Shown here: one piece after another, positions 7,522 to 15,333 of the stretch
Layout: every line of letters begins with the position of its first letter
Position numbering within the stretch: position 1 is the stretch's first letter
NCBI GenBank assembly: GCA_015069615.1
Contig: SVIF01000014.1
Location: 1 to 37,500, forward strand
DNA: 37,500 nucleotides
Source: Clostridiales bacterium
GTDB lineage: Bacteria > Bacillota > Clostridia > Christensenellales > Borkfalkiaceae
Direction: 5' to 3'
Program-made: the position numbers and the translations under genes
Notes under the pieces: model-generated
Databases searched by the model: none
Seen by the model: the letters and a program-made list of their open reading frames with translations, nothing else
What the model was told of the DNA's origin: nothing

Positions 7522-9053
7522 AGTTTCACCCCACGGGTATTTACGATGATGCGGAAAGCTAGGCAAACGGCAACGGATAACGCCGCGCCCACGCCTGCGC
7601 CCCAAAGCCCGATTTCCTTACACAAAAAACCTGCGCCCGCGCCAATCGCCGCCACCAGTAACGTTACCCCTATGGTTGCAATAAACGTAGCCGCGCTTTG
7701 CTTTACGACTTGGGCGGAGGAAGTCCATTCCATTTTCGGGAATTTTAGGTTGGCGAATAAATCTACGTCCGCAACAGTAGCGGTGGCGAATAGCAAGCTA
7801 ATTCCCCCTAAAAGCGCGTACCATACGGGCATTTTACAAACGAAGCAAACCACCGCGTAAGAAAGGCACGCAAAAGGCAAGGTAAATAAAATTTGAAAGT
7901 TCCGCTTTGCCCCTAAAACGCTTTTTGCGGATACGGGAAGGGATTTGATTTGCCATAGCGTTTTCCCTTCCATAGAAACCGCGCTTGCCGCCGTGGGGCC
8001 CATTGCCGCACACGAAACGAACAAGAAGGGTAAAAAGCCCAAAAAGAAGGGTACGGTGGTGATTTGCAGTAGCGTATTTTTTAGGGTTTGAGATACCGCC
8101 ACCGCCACCGCAATACCGATTAGCATAATGGGGGCAATGCCGTTGTTTACGAAATATACGGTATCCGTAAAAAAGCGTTTCGCTTCCCTTTTAAGTAGCG
8201 CGCGGGATTGCCCCTTTACTTTTACGGAGACTTTCCCTTTCGTTTTTTTAGAAACGTGCGCGTTAAACGCGTTACACAAAGGGCGATACCACAGCCCGAT
8301 CACAAGGCAAATGATAACCGCGCAAAGGATTCCCGTTCCCGTTAGCCAAAGAATTTTGGAAACGCTTCCTAAAAACGCGCCTTCAAAGAACCAAGATAGG
8401 CTGGGCAAAATTTTCGCCATAAAGCCGTAGGTGGAATTAAGCCCCGCCGCGTCCTGTTGCGTCATCAAAAAAGCAACGAACCCCACAAGGAGCAATAGGT
8501 ATAAGAAGTTGGCAAGCGATTTAATTTTTTGAAAGCGAGATAGTAAAAGCCCAACCACCCCACCGATTACCATACCGATAAACAACGGAAGCATGGGAAA
8601 TAGCGGCATCAGCGCCAAATAGCGCGCGATAACGATAGGCGCAAGCGTAATTTTGATGCCAACGATAACCAGCATAGGCAACAAAATCAGTGCCGTAGTA
8701 ACGAGTTGTGATAGGTAAACCGCCACAAGTTTTACTGCAACGATAGTAAAATTAGATACGGGTAAAGGCGAAAGGCGTTCGTAATCTCTACCCGAAAGCA
8801 AGGTTAAGTGCGAGGAAGTTAACGCGGAAATAAAGCAAAGCATGCCCGCAACACCCACGAACATTTGCGCCCCAACGAAAGTTACTTCTACGGGAAGTAA
8901 CCCGATTAACGCGTATTCGTAAAGGGATACGCACGCAAGGGCAATTAGGGTAATGATTCCAAGGGGAATTGCCTTTTTTCGATTTTTCTTTTTGAATAGC
9001 CCCGCATACATATTTTTTAATTGCAAGGCTAAAAGCAAGCGGAATTTTTTCAT
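7506..9053 (-). CDS. ABC-type exporter permease, ABC-2 like
   Basis: 515 aa with about a dozen hydrophobic segments and a short basic N-terminus (MKKFRLLLALQLKN, then KKKNRKK). The segment SGRDYERLSPLPVS near residue 90 resembles the cytoplasmic coupling region of Bacillus-type ABC-2 permeases. It is paired with the ATPase whose stop overlaps its start (TAATG at 9053), so the two form an export or membrane-maintenance transporter. The substrate is unknown. The first gene of this block (9775-10404) is of unknown function and may be an accessory subunit. Confidence 0.85.
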   Translation of the reverse strand: MKKFRLLLALQLKNMYAGLFKKKNRKKAIPLGIITLIALACVSLYEYALIGLLPVEVTFVGAQMFVGVAGMLCFISALTSSHLTLLSGRDYERLSPLPVSNFTIVAVKLVAVYLSQLVTTALILLPMLVIVGIKITLAPIVIARYLALMPLFPMLPLFIGMVIGGVVGLLLSRFQKIKSLANFLYLLLLVGFVAFLMTQQDAAGLNSTYGFMAKILPSLSWFFEGAFLGSVSKILWLTGTGILCAVIICLVIGLWYRPLCNAFNAHVSKKTKGKVSVKVKGQSRALLKREAKRFFTDTVYFVNNGIAPIMLIGIAVAVAVSQTLKNTLLQITTVPFFLGFLPFLFVSCAAMGPTAASAVSMEGKTLWQIKSLPVSAKSVLGAKRNFQILFTLPFACLSYAVVCFVCKMPVWYALLGGISLLFATATVADVDLFANLKFPKMEWTSSAQVVKQSAATFIATIGVTLLVAAIGAGAGFLCKEIGLWGAGVGAALSVAVCLAFRIIVNTRGVKLWNEL

Positions 9054-9775
9054 TACTTTTCTTCCCCGGTCTTTTCGGAAAGGCTTAAGAATAGTTCTTC
9101 TAAACTTTTATCTTGCAACACTTCTTGCATATTTCCGCAAACCAGAAGTTCCCCTTGTTTGATGATAGCAACGCGGTCGCACAGTTTTTCCGCCACTTCT
9201 AAAACGTGGGTGGAAAAGAAAAAGCTTACCCCTTCCTTACACAATTCACGCATGGTCTCCTTTAAGTGATGCGCCGCAACGGGGTCTAAGCCAACGAAGG
9301 GCTCGTCCATAACAACTAATCTGGGGCGGTGAATTAACGCACCGCAAATGGCAAGTTTTTGGCGCATCCCGTGCGAATAGGTGGAAACGGAGGAAGATAA
9401 CACGTCTGCAATCCCAAACAGTTCGGTATATTTTTTAATTTGTGCTTCCGCATCCGCGCTTTCCATATCGTACATTTCCGCAATAAAGGTTAAATATCCT
9501 TTACCGCTTAAAAATTCGTAAATATCGGGGTTATCGGGCAAGTACGCGGTAACCTTTTTGGCTTCTATGCTTTGCGAAAGCACGTTTTTATCGTCAATAA
9601 AAATACTGCCCCCGTCAAAGGTTTGAATGCCCACGATAGAGCGAATTGCGGTACTTTTTCCCGCACCGTTATGACCGATAAAGCCGAAAATTTCCCCCGC
9701 GTTTACCGTAAGGGTTAAATTTTTTAGTGCGGTGAAATTCCCGTACTTTTTAGTTAAATTTTCAATTTTTAACAT
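9053..9775 (-). CDS. ABC transporter ATP-binding protein
   Basis: 240 aa. Complete nucleotide-binding domain: Walker A GHNGAGKST (34-42), a Q-loop replaced by AYLPDNP (77-83) as often seen in the ABC-2/EcsA-like group, signature SHGMRQ (134-139), Walker B LVVMDEP (153-159) and switch His H190. It supplies ATP hydrolysis for the permease encoded immediately downstream. Start and stop overlap both neighbours by one base (TAATG), so all three genes are translated together. Confidence 0.93.
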   Translation of the reverse strand: MLKIENLTKKYGNFTALKNLTLTVNAGEIFGFIGHNGAGKSTAIRSIVGIQTFDGGSIFIDDKNVLSQSIEAKKVTAYLPDNPDIYEFLSGKGYLTFIAEMYDMESADAEAQIKKYTELFGIADVLSSSVSTYSHGMRQKLAICGALIHRPRLVVMDEPFVGLDPVAAHHLKETMRELCKEGVSFFFSTHVLEVAEKLCDRVAIIKQGELLVCGNMQEVLQDKSLEELFLSLSEKTGEEK

Positions 9776-10404
9776 TAATCTAGCAATTCCCCATCTTTAG
9801 AATCAAGCAATGCGCGTAATTCTTTTACGAAAGCTTCAAAAGCTCCGTCTTTATCCGCATCGCTGTTGAGGTAGTAAGTGCGTTCGCCCGCATAAGTAGT
9901 CAACACGAATTTTATGACGGGTACGGAAACCCCCGTGTTCTTCTCACGTAAAGGGATTGTGATGTCTTGCTTATGCTCTTTTTCGCTTCTTTTTGTATAG
10001 GAGCGATATGACAAAATGGTTTTAGAAAATTCCACACCTATAATTTCATGATAGCGGAAATCCGCAAGACTTTCTTCTTGCACATCCGTGTCGTAGCAAA
10101 CGGTACGAGAATATGCATATAATTTTTTAGAGCCGTAGAAAAAACAGGTGGAAGAAAACCTATCCCCATACAAACTTCCATCCTTCCCAAAAGCAATCTT
10201 GGATTTTAAAGGCACGTATACAAAGCCTTCAAAAAGCGTGGGGCGGCGTTTTTCCAAGTTTACATCCCCCAACAGGCTTTGAGCGCGCTGCATTGCATCA
10301 GGAAGTTCCACTAGTTTAATTGCTGCCTTTACTTTGGATACGTTTACCTTTTCGGGCGCTTTTTTCAGCGCTGCGCGAATTAATTTTTTACTGCGATTAG
10401 ACAT
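9775..10404 (-). CDS. Unknown protein co-encoded with an ABC transporter
   Basis: 209 aa, not recognised. The N-terminal 50 residues are basic and helical (KKLIRAALKKAPEK...). The remainder is beta-rich (FEGFVYVPLKSKIAFG, KLYAYSRTVCYD, YHEIIGVEFSKTILSYRSY, IKFVLTTYAGERTYYL) and ends in a helix (AFEAFVKELRALLDS). That strand-rich body with a terminal helix recalls PH-like domains, but this is only a guess. No signal peptide or membrane segment is seen. Its stop overlaps the ATPase start, making it the first gene of the transporter operon. AAGGAG precedes the ATG, with an extended -10 promoter just upstream. Confidence 0.75.
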   Translation of the reverse strand: MSNRSKKLIRAALKKAPEKVNVSKVKAAIKLVELPDAMQRAQSLLGDVNLEKRRPTLFEGFVYVPLKSKIAFGKDGSLYGDRFSSTCFFYGSKKLYAYSRTVCYDTDVQEESLADFRYHEIIGVEFSKTILSYRSYTKRSEKEHKQDITIPLREKNTGVSVPVIKFVLTTYAGERTYYLNSDADKDGAFEAFVKELRALLDSKDGELLD

Positions 10405-10439
10405 ACTCTTTCTCCTTAATTAAATCATACTATATTGTT

Positions 10440-10468
10440 ATTATAGCACAGGTTGTAGGCAAAAGCAA
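10440..10468 (-). promoter_or_regulatory. Proximal promoter of the ABC operon
   Basis: Minus strand TTGCTT (10463-10468), 17-bp spacer, extended -10 TGCTATAAT (box 10440-10445). The -35 is weak but the extended -10 is good. The octamer AACCTGTG abuts the -10 box. Confidence 0.6.
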
Positions 10469-10568
10469 GCGCTTTTATTCGTTAGCAAATAAGTGATGTG
10501 CTTTCCTCCAAAACCTGTGTTTTGACTATGTATTGTAAATTTTGACCGCAACCCCACTATTTTGGTTT

Positions 10569-10597
10569 ATTATACCACCATTTCTTTCCCTTTGCAA
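10569..10597 (-). promoter_or_regulatory. Distal promoter of the ABC operon
   Basis: Minus strand TTGCAA (10592-10597), 17-bp spacer, extended -10 TGGTATAAT (box 10569-10574). It would give a leader of about 155 nt before the gene at 10404. Confidence 0.6.
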
Positions 10598-10666
10598 TAG
10601 CTACGCGCATTTTTCCCTTGTTTTTTTCGTATACTACGAAAAGAAGATTGTTAGGGGGCAAACATA

Positions 10667-11728
10667 ATGAAAATACTGCTTGCCGGGGGCGGAACGGCGG
10701 GGCATTGCGTACCCAACTTAGCGTTACTCCCCGAACTGAAAAAACATTTTTCGGATATTCGATATATCGGCACCGAAAAAGGAATTGAACGCACTTTAGT
10801 GCATCCTTACGGGCTAACTTACTACCCAATCAACACGCCCAAGTTTGTGCGTGGACTAAGTTTTCGCGCCTTAAAAAACAATTTGGGTATTCCCTTTTCG
10901 CTTACGCGCGCAAAAAAGCGTTGCGTGCAAATTTTGAAAGAATTTCAACCGAACGTTGTGTTTTTGAAAGGAGGATTCGTGTGCTTGCCCGTTGCCCTTG
11001 CTTGCAAAAAGATGAAAATTCCTTGCGTAATTCACGAATCGGACTATTCCTTTGGGCTTGCCAACCGCCTATGCTTGCCCTTTGCAAAAAAAATTTTAAC
11101 CGCCTTTCCCCAAACGGCACAAAAGAAAAAGCGTGCTCTTTTCGTAGGCGCGCCCTTGCGCGAAGAACTATTTCGCGTGCCAAAAAGCAAGGGGCGAACG
11201 CGGTATGGATTTTCGGCAGATAAACGCGTACTTTTAATTCTTGGGGGAAGCAGCGGAGCGCAAGGGTTAAATGCGTTAATTAAAGAATCCTTGCCATATT
11301 TGTTAACGGAATTTCAAGTGTTGCACGTAGTGGGAAAAAAAGAAACCCTTCCCGAAAAACAGGAAGGGTACGTTCCGCTTGCGTACGAAGGGGAAATGGG
11401 ATACGCGTACGCTGCGGCGGATTTGGCAATTTCACGCGCGGGGGCAAACGCCTTATTTGAACTGACCGCCCTTGGCGTTCCCACCCTTGCCGTCCCCTTA
11501 CCCACGGGGCGGGGGGACCAAAAGGAAAACGCACGGTATTTTGAAAACGCGGGGGCAATTTTACAAGTGGAAGAAAGCGCACTAAATAAAGAAAACATCC
11601 TACCCCACTTGCATAATCTGATTACGAAAACGCCTTCCCTGCAAAACAATATGCTTGCTTTAGGGAATACCGAAACATGCCAACGCATTGTAAAAGAAAT
11701 TGTGCGGGCAGCAAAAAGGGAAAGCTAA
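10667..11728 (+). CDS. murG: UDP-GlcNAc:undecaprenyl-PP-MurNAc-pentapeptide GlcNAc transferase MurG
   Basis: 353 aa, normal length. MurG adds GlcNAc to lipid I to make lipid II at the inner membrane face. Seen: the N-terminal acceptor-side G-loop GGGTAGH (7-13), FLKGGFVCLPVALA, the second-domain G-loop GGSSGAQGLN, and the donor-binding region SRAGANALFELTALGVPTLAVPLP followed by GDQKENA. This is a GT-B fold with two Rossmann domains. The gene stands alone rather than in a mur/fts cluster, so a paralogue role cannot be excluded. AGGGGG lies 9 bases before the ATG; no strong promoter was found. Confidence 0.92.
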   Translation: MKILLAGGGTAGHCVPNLALLPELKKHFSDIRYIGTEKGIERTLVHPYGLTYYPINTPKFVRGLSFRALKNNLGIPFSLTRAKKRCVQILKEFQPNVVFLKGGFVCLPVALACKKMKIPCVIHESDYSFGLANRLCLPFAKKILTAFPQTAQKKKRALFVGAPLREELFRVPKSKGRTRYGFSADKRVLLILGGSSGAQGLNALIKESLPYLLTEFQVLHVVGKKETLPEKQEGYVPLAYEGEMGYAYAAADLAISRAGANALFELTALGVPTLAVPLPTGRGDQKENARYFENAGAILQVEESALNKENILPHLHNLITKTPSLQNNMLALGNTETCQRIVKEIVRAAKRES

Positions 11729-11729
11729 C

Positions 11730-11906
11730 TTAGGCACCCGTTTTTTGCATCAAATTTTTTCGTTTTAATTCCGCCATCATAGCAGCAACGCGGCTTTCGT
11801 GATAGCACGCAAAGCATTCGGTTTTAGCACGACGGGTAAGGGCGCGCTTTCCAGTTAGTTTTTCCCATTGCGATAAAATACTGTTACGTTCGGCAATTTT
11901 TTTCAT
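11730..11906 (-). CDS. 58-aa cysteine-pair mini-protein
   Basis: A small gene with a good ribosome site (TTTAGGAGTGATGATTT, then ATG). The product begins MKKIAERNSILSQWEKLTGK and is strongly basic and helical, with a single CFAC motif (C31, C34) followed by YHES and an MMAEL helix. One Cys pair plus nearby His could bind a metal, but this is speculation. It fills the gap between murG (stop 11728, convergent) and the WYL regulator (divergent). The short inverted repeat GGC/GCC in its leader is weak. Family not recognised. Confidence 0.7.
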   Translation of the reverse strand: MKKIAERNSILSQWEKLTGKRALTRRAKTECFACYHESRVAAMMAELKRKNLMQKTGA

Positions 11907-11964
11907 AAATCATCACTCCTAAACGGCTTTTTTGCCTGTTTTTCTTAATTTTACCCCATAATAC

Positions 11965-11993
11965 TTGACACATGCTTGTCATACTTATAAAAT
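11965..11993 (+). promoter_or_regulatory. SigA promoter of the WYL regulator gene
   Basis: TTGACA (11965-11970), 17-bp spacer, TAAAAT (11988-11993). The -35 box starts an inverted repeat TGACA-6-TGTCA (11966-11981) that could be the autoregulatory operator. Confidence 0.8.
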
Positions 11994-12028
11994 AATGTTA
12001 TAACTATTTTATTTTACGGGGATAAGCT

Positions 12029-12946
12029 ATGAAATATGAACTTTTACTGCAAATTTTGTTTACCCTTTTAGGAAAGGAAAAAGTAAGCGCAAGGGAACTT
12101 GCGGAAAAATATGAAATTTCCACCCGAACGGTGTACCGCTACGTGGAAACCATTGAAGGGGCATTCGTTCCCATTGAACGCACCAGCGGTAGAAACGGTG
12201 GGTTTGCCATCCCCGATTACTTTCGCCTGCCCGCCACCTACTTAAGCGATAAGGAACTTTCCGCTTTGCTTTCAGCAGTTGCAACCTTGGGCGCGGAACT
12301 AAGCAGTACGGACTTAAATTCCGCCCGCGAAAAACTGATTGCAACGCGTAAACGCCGTTTCGCTACCCTACCCACCCCTGCGCCTTACGTAATTATTGAT
12401 AGCGGCAGTTGGGGGGATGCGGATAGCAGTAAAGGTAAAATTGCCCTATTGAACCAAGCCGCCGAACAAAACGGCAAGGTGGAAGTGCGCTACCACAATA
12501 ACGACGGGGTTTTTACCACCCGCGTTTTGCGCCCCTACTACCTAATTTTAAAACAAGGCGTTTGGTACGTTTACGCCTACTGCGAACTAAGGGAAGAATT
12601 CCGCTTATTCCGCGTGGGGCGGATGGCCGAAATTACACTTACGGGGCGAACCTTCCTTAGGGAAGAAATCGCACCCCCTACGCTGGATTTTACCGCAATG
12701 CTGGAAGATAAAATCACTTTTACCATTAAAGTGGAAAAGGAAAGCCTTTCCGCCGCCGAAGACCTGTTTGGCGTAGAACGTATGCAAGTAAACGAAAACG
12801 GCACGTTTTTCACCTGCCAAATGCCCAACGACGACGTTCTTATTCGCGAACTGATGCACCTTGGCAGCAGCGTTACGGTGGTACAGCCGCAAGAATTAAA
12901 GGAAAAACTAAAATCCGCCGCCCTTGCCCTATTCGAAAGGAACTAA
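12029..12946 (+). CDS. HTH and WYL-domain transcriptional regulator (YafY-like)
   Basis: 305 aa. The N-terminal winged helix (about 1-60) has VSARELAEKYEISTRTVYRYVETIE, the DeoR/HTH_11 style helix-turn-helix, followed by the GRNGGFAIP wing. The middle contains a WYL domain (about 140-225: GKVEVRYHNNDG, LRPYYLILKQGVWYVYAYC, FRLFRVGRM), a ligand- or nucleic-acid-sensing module. The C-terminal 75 residues are the usual WCX-type extension. It probably binds DNA and autoregulates through TGACA-N6-TGTCA at its promoter. The effector is not visible, and no phage or defence genes adjoin it. A strong terminator follows. Confidence 0.9.
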   Translation: MKYELLLQILFTLLGKEKVSARELAEKYEISTRTVYRYVETIEGAFVPIERTSGRNGGFAIPDYFRLPATYLSDKELSALLSAVATLGAELSSTDLNSAREKLIATRKRRFATLPTPAPYVIIDSGSWGDADSSKGKIALLNQAAEQNGKVEVRYHNNDGVFTTRVLRPYYLILKQGVWYVYAYCELREEFRLFRVGRMAEITLTGRTFLREEIAPPTLDFTAMLEDKITFTIKVEKESLSAAEDLFGVERMQVNENGTFFTCQMPNDDVLIRELMHLGSSVTVVQPQELKEKLKSAALALFERN

Positions 12947-12984
12947 AAAACACCCCCGCCCAAGTTCTGGGCGGGGGTGTTTTT
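12946..12984. terminator. Strong bidirectional terminator
   Basis: A 17-bp stem (aaaaacacccccgccca / tgggcgggggtgttttt) has a 5-nt loop and sits between the convergent WYL regulator and membrane-protein genes. Confidence 0.95.
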
Positions 12985-12993
12985 TAAGTTTTA

Positions 12994-14049
12994 CTATTCA
13001 TTTTTTAATAAGTAAATATCAGGATTGTTCACTTTTATGCACATAACTGCAAAATATTCTGCGCAAATCAAAACTGCAGGACATAAGAACACGCCAAGAT
13101 ATTTTAAGAAATGCACAAACCCAGAAACTTGACTAAAACAGAACAATGCTATGATTGAAATTGTGAAATAAACACACCACAAAATAATCAATTTTTTAAT
13201 TCTTTTATTCATTCCTTCCACTTTTTCTTCATATCGAAAATACTCGTTATTAATATTTTCCACGTAAAGGGTAATAAACGGAACCAACAATAATATTTGC
13301 ATAAGGGGTAAGAATATATGCTTAAACAGCAAGAGCAAAACCCACTCTGTACTCCATCCCTCTATTAAATATTTCCAGAAATCCCACGTATTGAAAATGC
13401 TGAAGAAGGAAGCAATATCAATATTAGACGCCTTTTTTACGTAAACGGGAATTGCACAAAGCAATACTGCTCGTGCAGTTGAAATGATTACACAATCCTT
13501 AAACATCCCTTTTCTGCAATATAATTCTAATGCATTTACTACACAGTTAAAGAACACAATGCAAATAATAATCGTTAAAGGAATGGCTTTAATATGTGCC
13601 TCCCCAAACATTAACCAAGCCGTAATTAACAGCATAAATTTAAACAGAATAGAATTAAACGTTGTTAAGTTATGTTTTAAACTATCCCTAATTTCAATCT
13701 GATTTGAATTAGACTGCATCGTTTTTATATTTGCAATAATAAGCAACACCAAACGCACAGCTGTAACACAAATAAGCACTATGTTACAAATAGATAGCGC
13801 TATCAATACTAAAACCTTTAAAAAAGTACCTAAGCTAAACATTATATTTCCCTTCCAAAAGGAAACTAAAAAATCTTTACCTTCTTCGATAACTTTTGCA
13901 ATTTCTATTAAATTTAGACTTTGATTCTCAAAAACGATTGTACCAAACAACAATAACAACAAGCAGGAAAAAATCCCAACCATACAAAAGGCCAAGAAAA
14001 ACCCTTGTAATTTTTCTATAATGCCCATTTCATTTTTTGACTGTTTCAT
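12994..14049 (-). CDS. Polytopic membrane protein of unknown function (cassette gene 2)
   Basis: 351 aa from ATG 14049, which has AGGAGAAGTAAA upstream; an in-frame ATG at 14067 lies inside the preceding gene and lacks a site. About seven or eight hydrophobic segments are seen (for example FFLAFCMVGIFSCLLLLLFG, VLVLIALSICNIVLICVTAV and LIILWCVYFTISIIALFCF) with short, charged loops. No family was recognised. It directly follows the SipW-type secreted protein gene (stop 14051), so the two are co-transcribed. A+T content and Ile/Asn/Lys-rich codons differ clearly from neighbouring genes, which suggests acquisition with the cassette. Confidence 0.8.
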   Translation of the reverse strand: MKQSKNEMGIIEKLQGFFLAFCMVGIFSCLLLLLFGTIVFENQSLNLIEIAKVIEEGKDFLVSFWKGNIMFSLGTFLKVLVLIALSICNIVLICVTAVRLVLLIIANIKTMQSNSNQIEIRDSLKHNLTTFNSILFKFMLLITAWLMFGEAHIKAIPLTIIICIVFFNCVVNALELYCRKGMFKDCVIISTARAVLLCAIPVYVKKASNIDIASFFSIFNTWDFWKYLIEGWSTEWVLLLLFKHIFLPLMQILLLVPFITLYVENINNEYFRYEEKVEGMNKRIKKLIILWCVYFTISIIALFCFSQVSGFVHFLKYLGVFLCPAVLICAEYFAVMCIKVNNPDIYLLKNE

Positions 14050-14050
14050 T

Positions 14051-14980
14051 TTACTTCTCCTGTACACTAATTAGTGCTGTAAACTCCTCTTCCGAGCTTA
14101 CTTGTTTTACGTCATTTAGCGGGAATACAATAGTGGTATTATTTATGTTTTTATATTCCGTAGATTGTTCCACACGATAACCTTGCCCGTCTTCTTCTGA
14201 AATCGTATTCAATAAATAACTAAATTTCGGTTTTGTGGGATAACGCGTAGAAATTTCCATTTCCCACTCCGTAGCATCCTGCCACACGGCGGGAAGTTGG
14301 TTTGTCGTTGGATGTGCAGCGATATACTGATCCCATTTCGCTTTATTGTTATTATAATAATTTGAATGAGGATAAGAGGAAATAAAGGAACCAAGCCTTT
14401 CTTCAAAAGTGGACTGATCTTCTTCCATATAAGAAACAAGAAGAGAAACACCTTCCCACACCACAACAAGGCGGGCTTTAAGCGCGTCCGCTATATTAAC
14501 CCATTTCCCTTTTGTCGTTACCGAATATTCGCTTTCCCCGTTTTTCCACAAAAACTTATCAATTTTATAAAAGGTTTCCTCTTTACCCTCTTCCGTTTGA
14601 TGAGAAAAAACAGAAATATTGACATCCAGTGTTGCAGTTACCGCAGAATCCGTTTTTGCATTTACCGTGCCCTGTATAACCATTAATGCTTGATCATCCG
14701 CAAAAAAACACTGTTCCTCTGCTGTTATTTGGGTTTCTTGATTTTGCTCAATCTCTTTTTTATTGTAAGAAGTAACGAATGTTGCACTATTTACATTCCC
14801 ATCCGCAACAATGGAAAAAAACGTGCTGATTTCTTTTACTTCAGCATCTTTTTTTGCCGCCGCCCCAGCGATGCGGCTTCCCCTATATGTAAAAGCCCAT
14901 TTGGATAATGTTCCGCTTAATAGACAAGCAACAAGCAGAAGGGCAGAACATAGGCTAGCCCATATCTTTTTGTTTTTCAT
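14051..14980 (-). CDS. Secreted protein with SipW-type signal region (cassette gene 1)
   Basis: 309 aa from ATG 14980, preceded by AAGGAGATAAAA. A signal-like N-terminus (MKNKKIWASL, then hydrophobic CSALLLVACLL) runs into SGTLSKW, like the GTxAKW motif of clostridial SipW/TasA-type secreted proteins. The mature part is Thr/Ser/Glu/Asn-rich and beta-prone (TVNAKTDSAVTATLDVNISV), typical of camelysin/TasA-like surface proteins, though no specific family was matched. No signal peptidase SipW gene is in the window. It is transcribed from a perfect consensus promoter whose -10 is part of a palindrome shared with the divergent XRE gene. A longer start at 15055 is unlikely because it would precede the promoter's expected transcript start. 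Confidence 0.82.
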   Translation of the reverse strand: MKNKKIWASLCSALLLVACLLSGTLSKWAFTYRGSRIAGAAAKKDAEVKEISTFFSIVADGNVNSATFVTSYNKKEIEQNQETQITAEEQCFFADDQALMVIQGTVNAKTDSAVTATLDVNISVFSHQTEEGKEETFYKIDKFLWKNGESEYSVTTKGKWVNIADALKARLVVVWEGVSLLVSYMEEDQSTFEERLGSFISSYPHSNYYNNNKAKWDQYIAAHPTTNQLPAVWQDATEWEMEISTRYPTKPKFSYLLNTISEEDGQGYRVEQSTEYKNINNTTIVFPLNDVKQVSSEEEFTALISVQEK

Positions 14981-15018
14981 TTTTATCTCCTTATAATTAT
15001 AAATTATCCCGTTTTGGG

Positions 15019-15055
15019 ATATTTTTATTATACCACAATGGTATAATCGTGTCAA
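15019..15055. promoter_or_regulatory. Overlapping divergent promoters sharing one palindrome
   Basis: Minus promoter: TTGACA (15050-15055), 17-bp spacer, extended TGGTATAAT (-10 box 15027-15032). Plus promoter: TGGTATAAT (-10 box 15042-15047) with a weak -35. Both -10 boxes are arms of a perfect 9-3-9 inverted repeat ATTATACCA/TGGTATAAT at 15027-15047. Confidence 0.85.
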
Positions 15056-15067
15056 GGGTTTTTAGAA

Positions 15068-15274
15068 ATGAGATTAAAAAAATTACGAAAGGACAAAAAA
15101 ATATCCCAGTTGAAACTGGCTTTAGATTTGGAAATGAATCAAAACAGTATCAGTAGATATGAAAACGGCGAACGTGAGGCAGATTATGCAACGCTGATAA
15201 AGTTTGCCGACTATTTTAACGTTTCCATTGATTATATATTAGAAAGAACGGATAATCCAAAAATGAATAAATAA
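15068..15274 (+). CDS. XRE-family (HTH_3) transcriptional regulator
   Basis: 68 aa, a stand-alone Cro/CI-type helix-turn-helix domain: KKLRKDKKISQLKLALDL, then MNQNSISRYENGEREADYATL, with the typical ending FNVSIDYILERTD. It has no effector domain, as in many small phage-like or cassette repressors. It is divergent from the secreted and membrane protein genes, and the palindrome between them is the obvious operator, giving repression of both directions (inference). AAGGG precedes the ATG. AT-rich like the rest of the cassette. Confidence 0.92.
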   Translation: MRLKKLRKDKKISQLKLALDLEMNQNSISRYENGEREADYATLIKFADYFNVSIDYILERTDNPKMNK

Positions 15275-15276
15275 AA

Positions 15277-15307
15277 AGAAAAAGACGGCAAATGCCGTCT
15301 TTTTTTC
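15277..15307. terminator. Terminator after the XRE gene
   Basis: The stem aaagacggc / gccgtcttt is followed by a run of seven T. It also faces the convergent citrate synthase gene. Confidence 0.9.
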
Positions 15308-15333
15308 AATGCTTATATTCTTGTTTGTTTTAA

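Noticed and set aside
7522-7605. Long form of the GIY-YIG protein starting MGRRRGRG
   Set aside because: The extra 28 residues are out-of-frame permease sequence and do not match the family, which begins at the VYLL strand.
10620-10640. TTTTCGTA-TAC-TACGAAAA hairpin with TATACT before murG, considered as promoter plus operator
   Set aside because: No -35 box at 16-18 bp; without it the call is too weak. It might still contribute to murG control.
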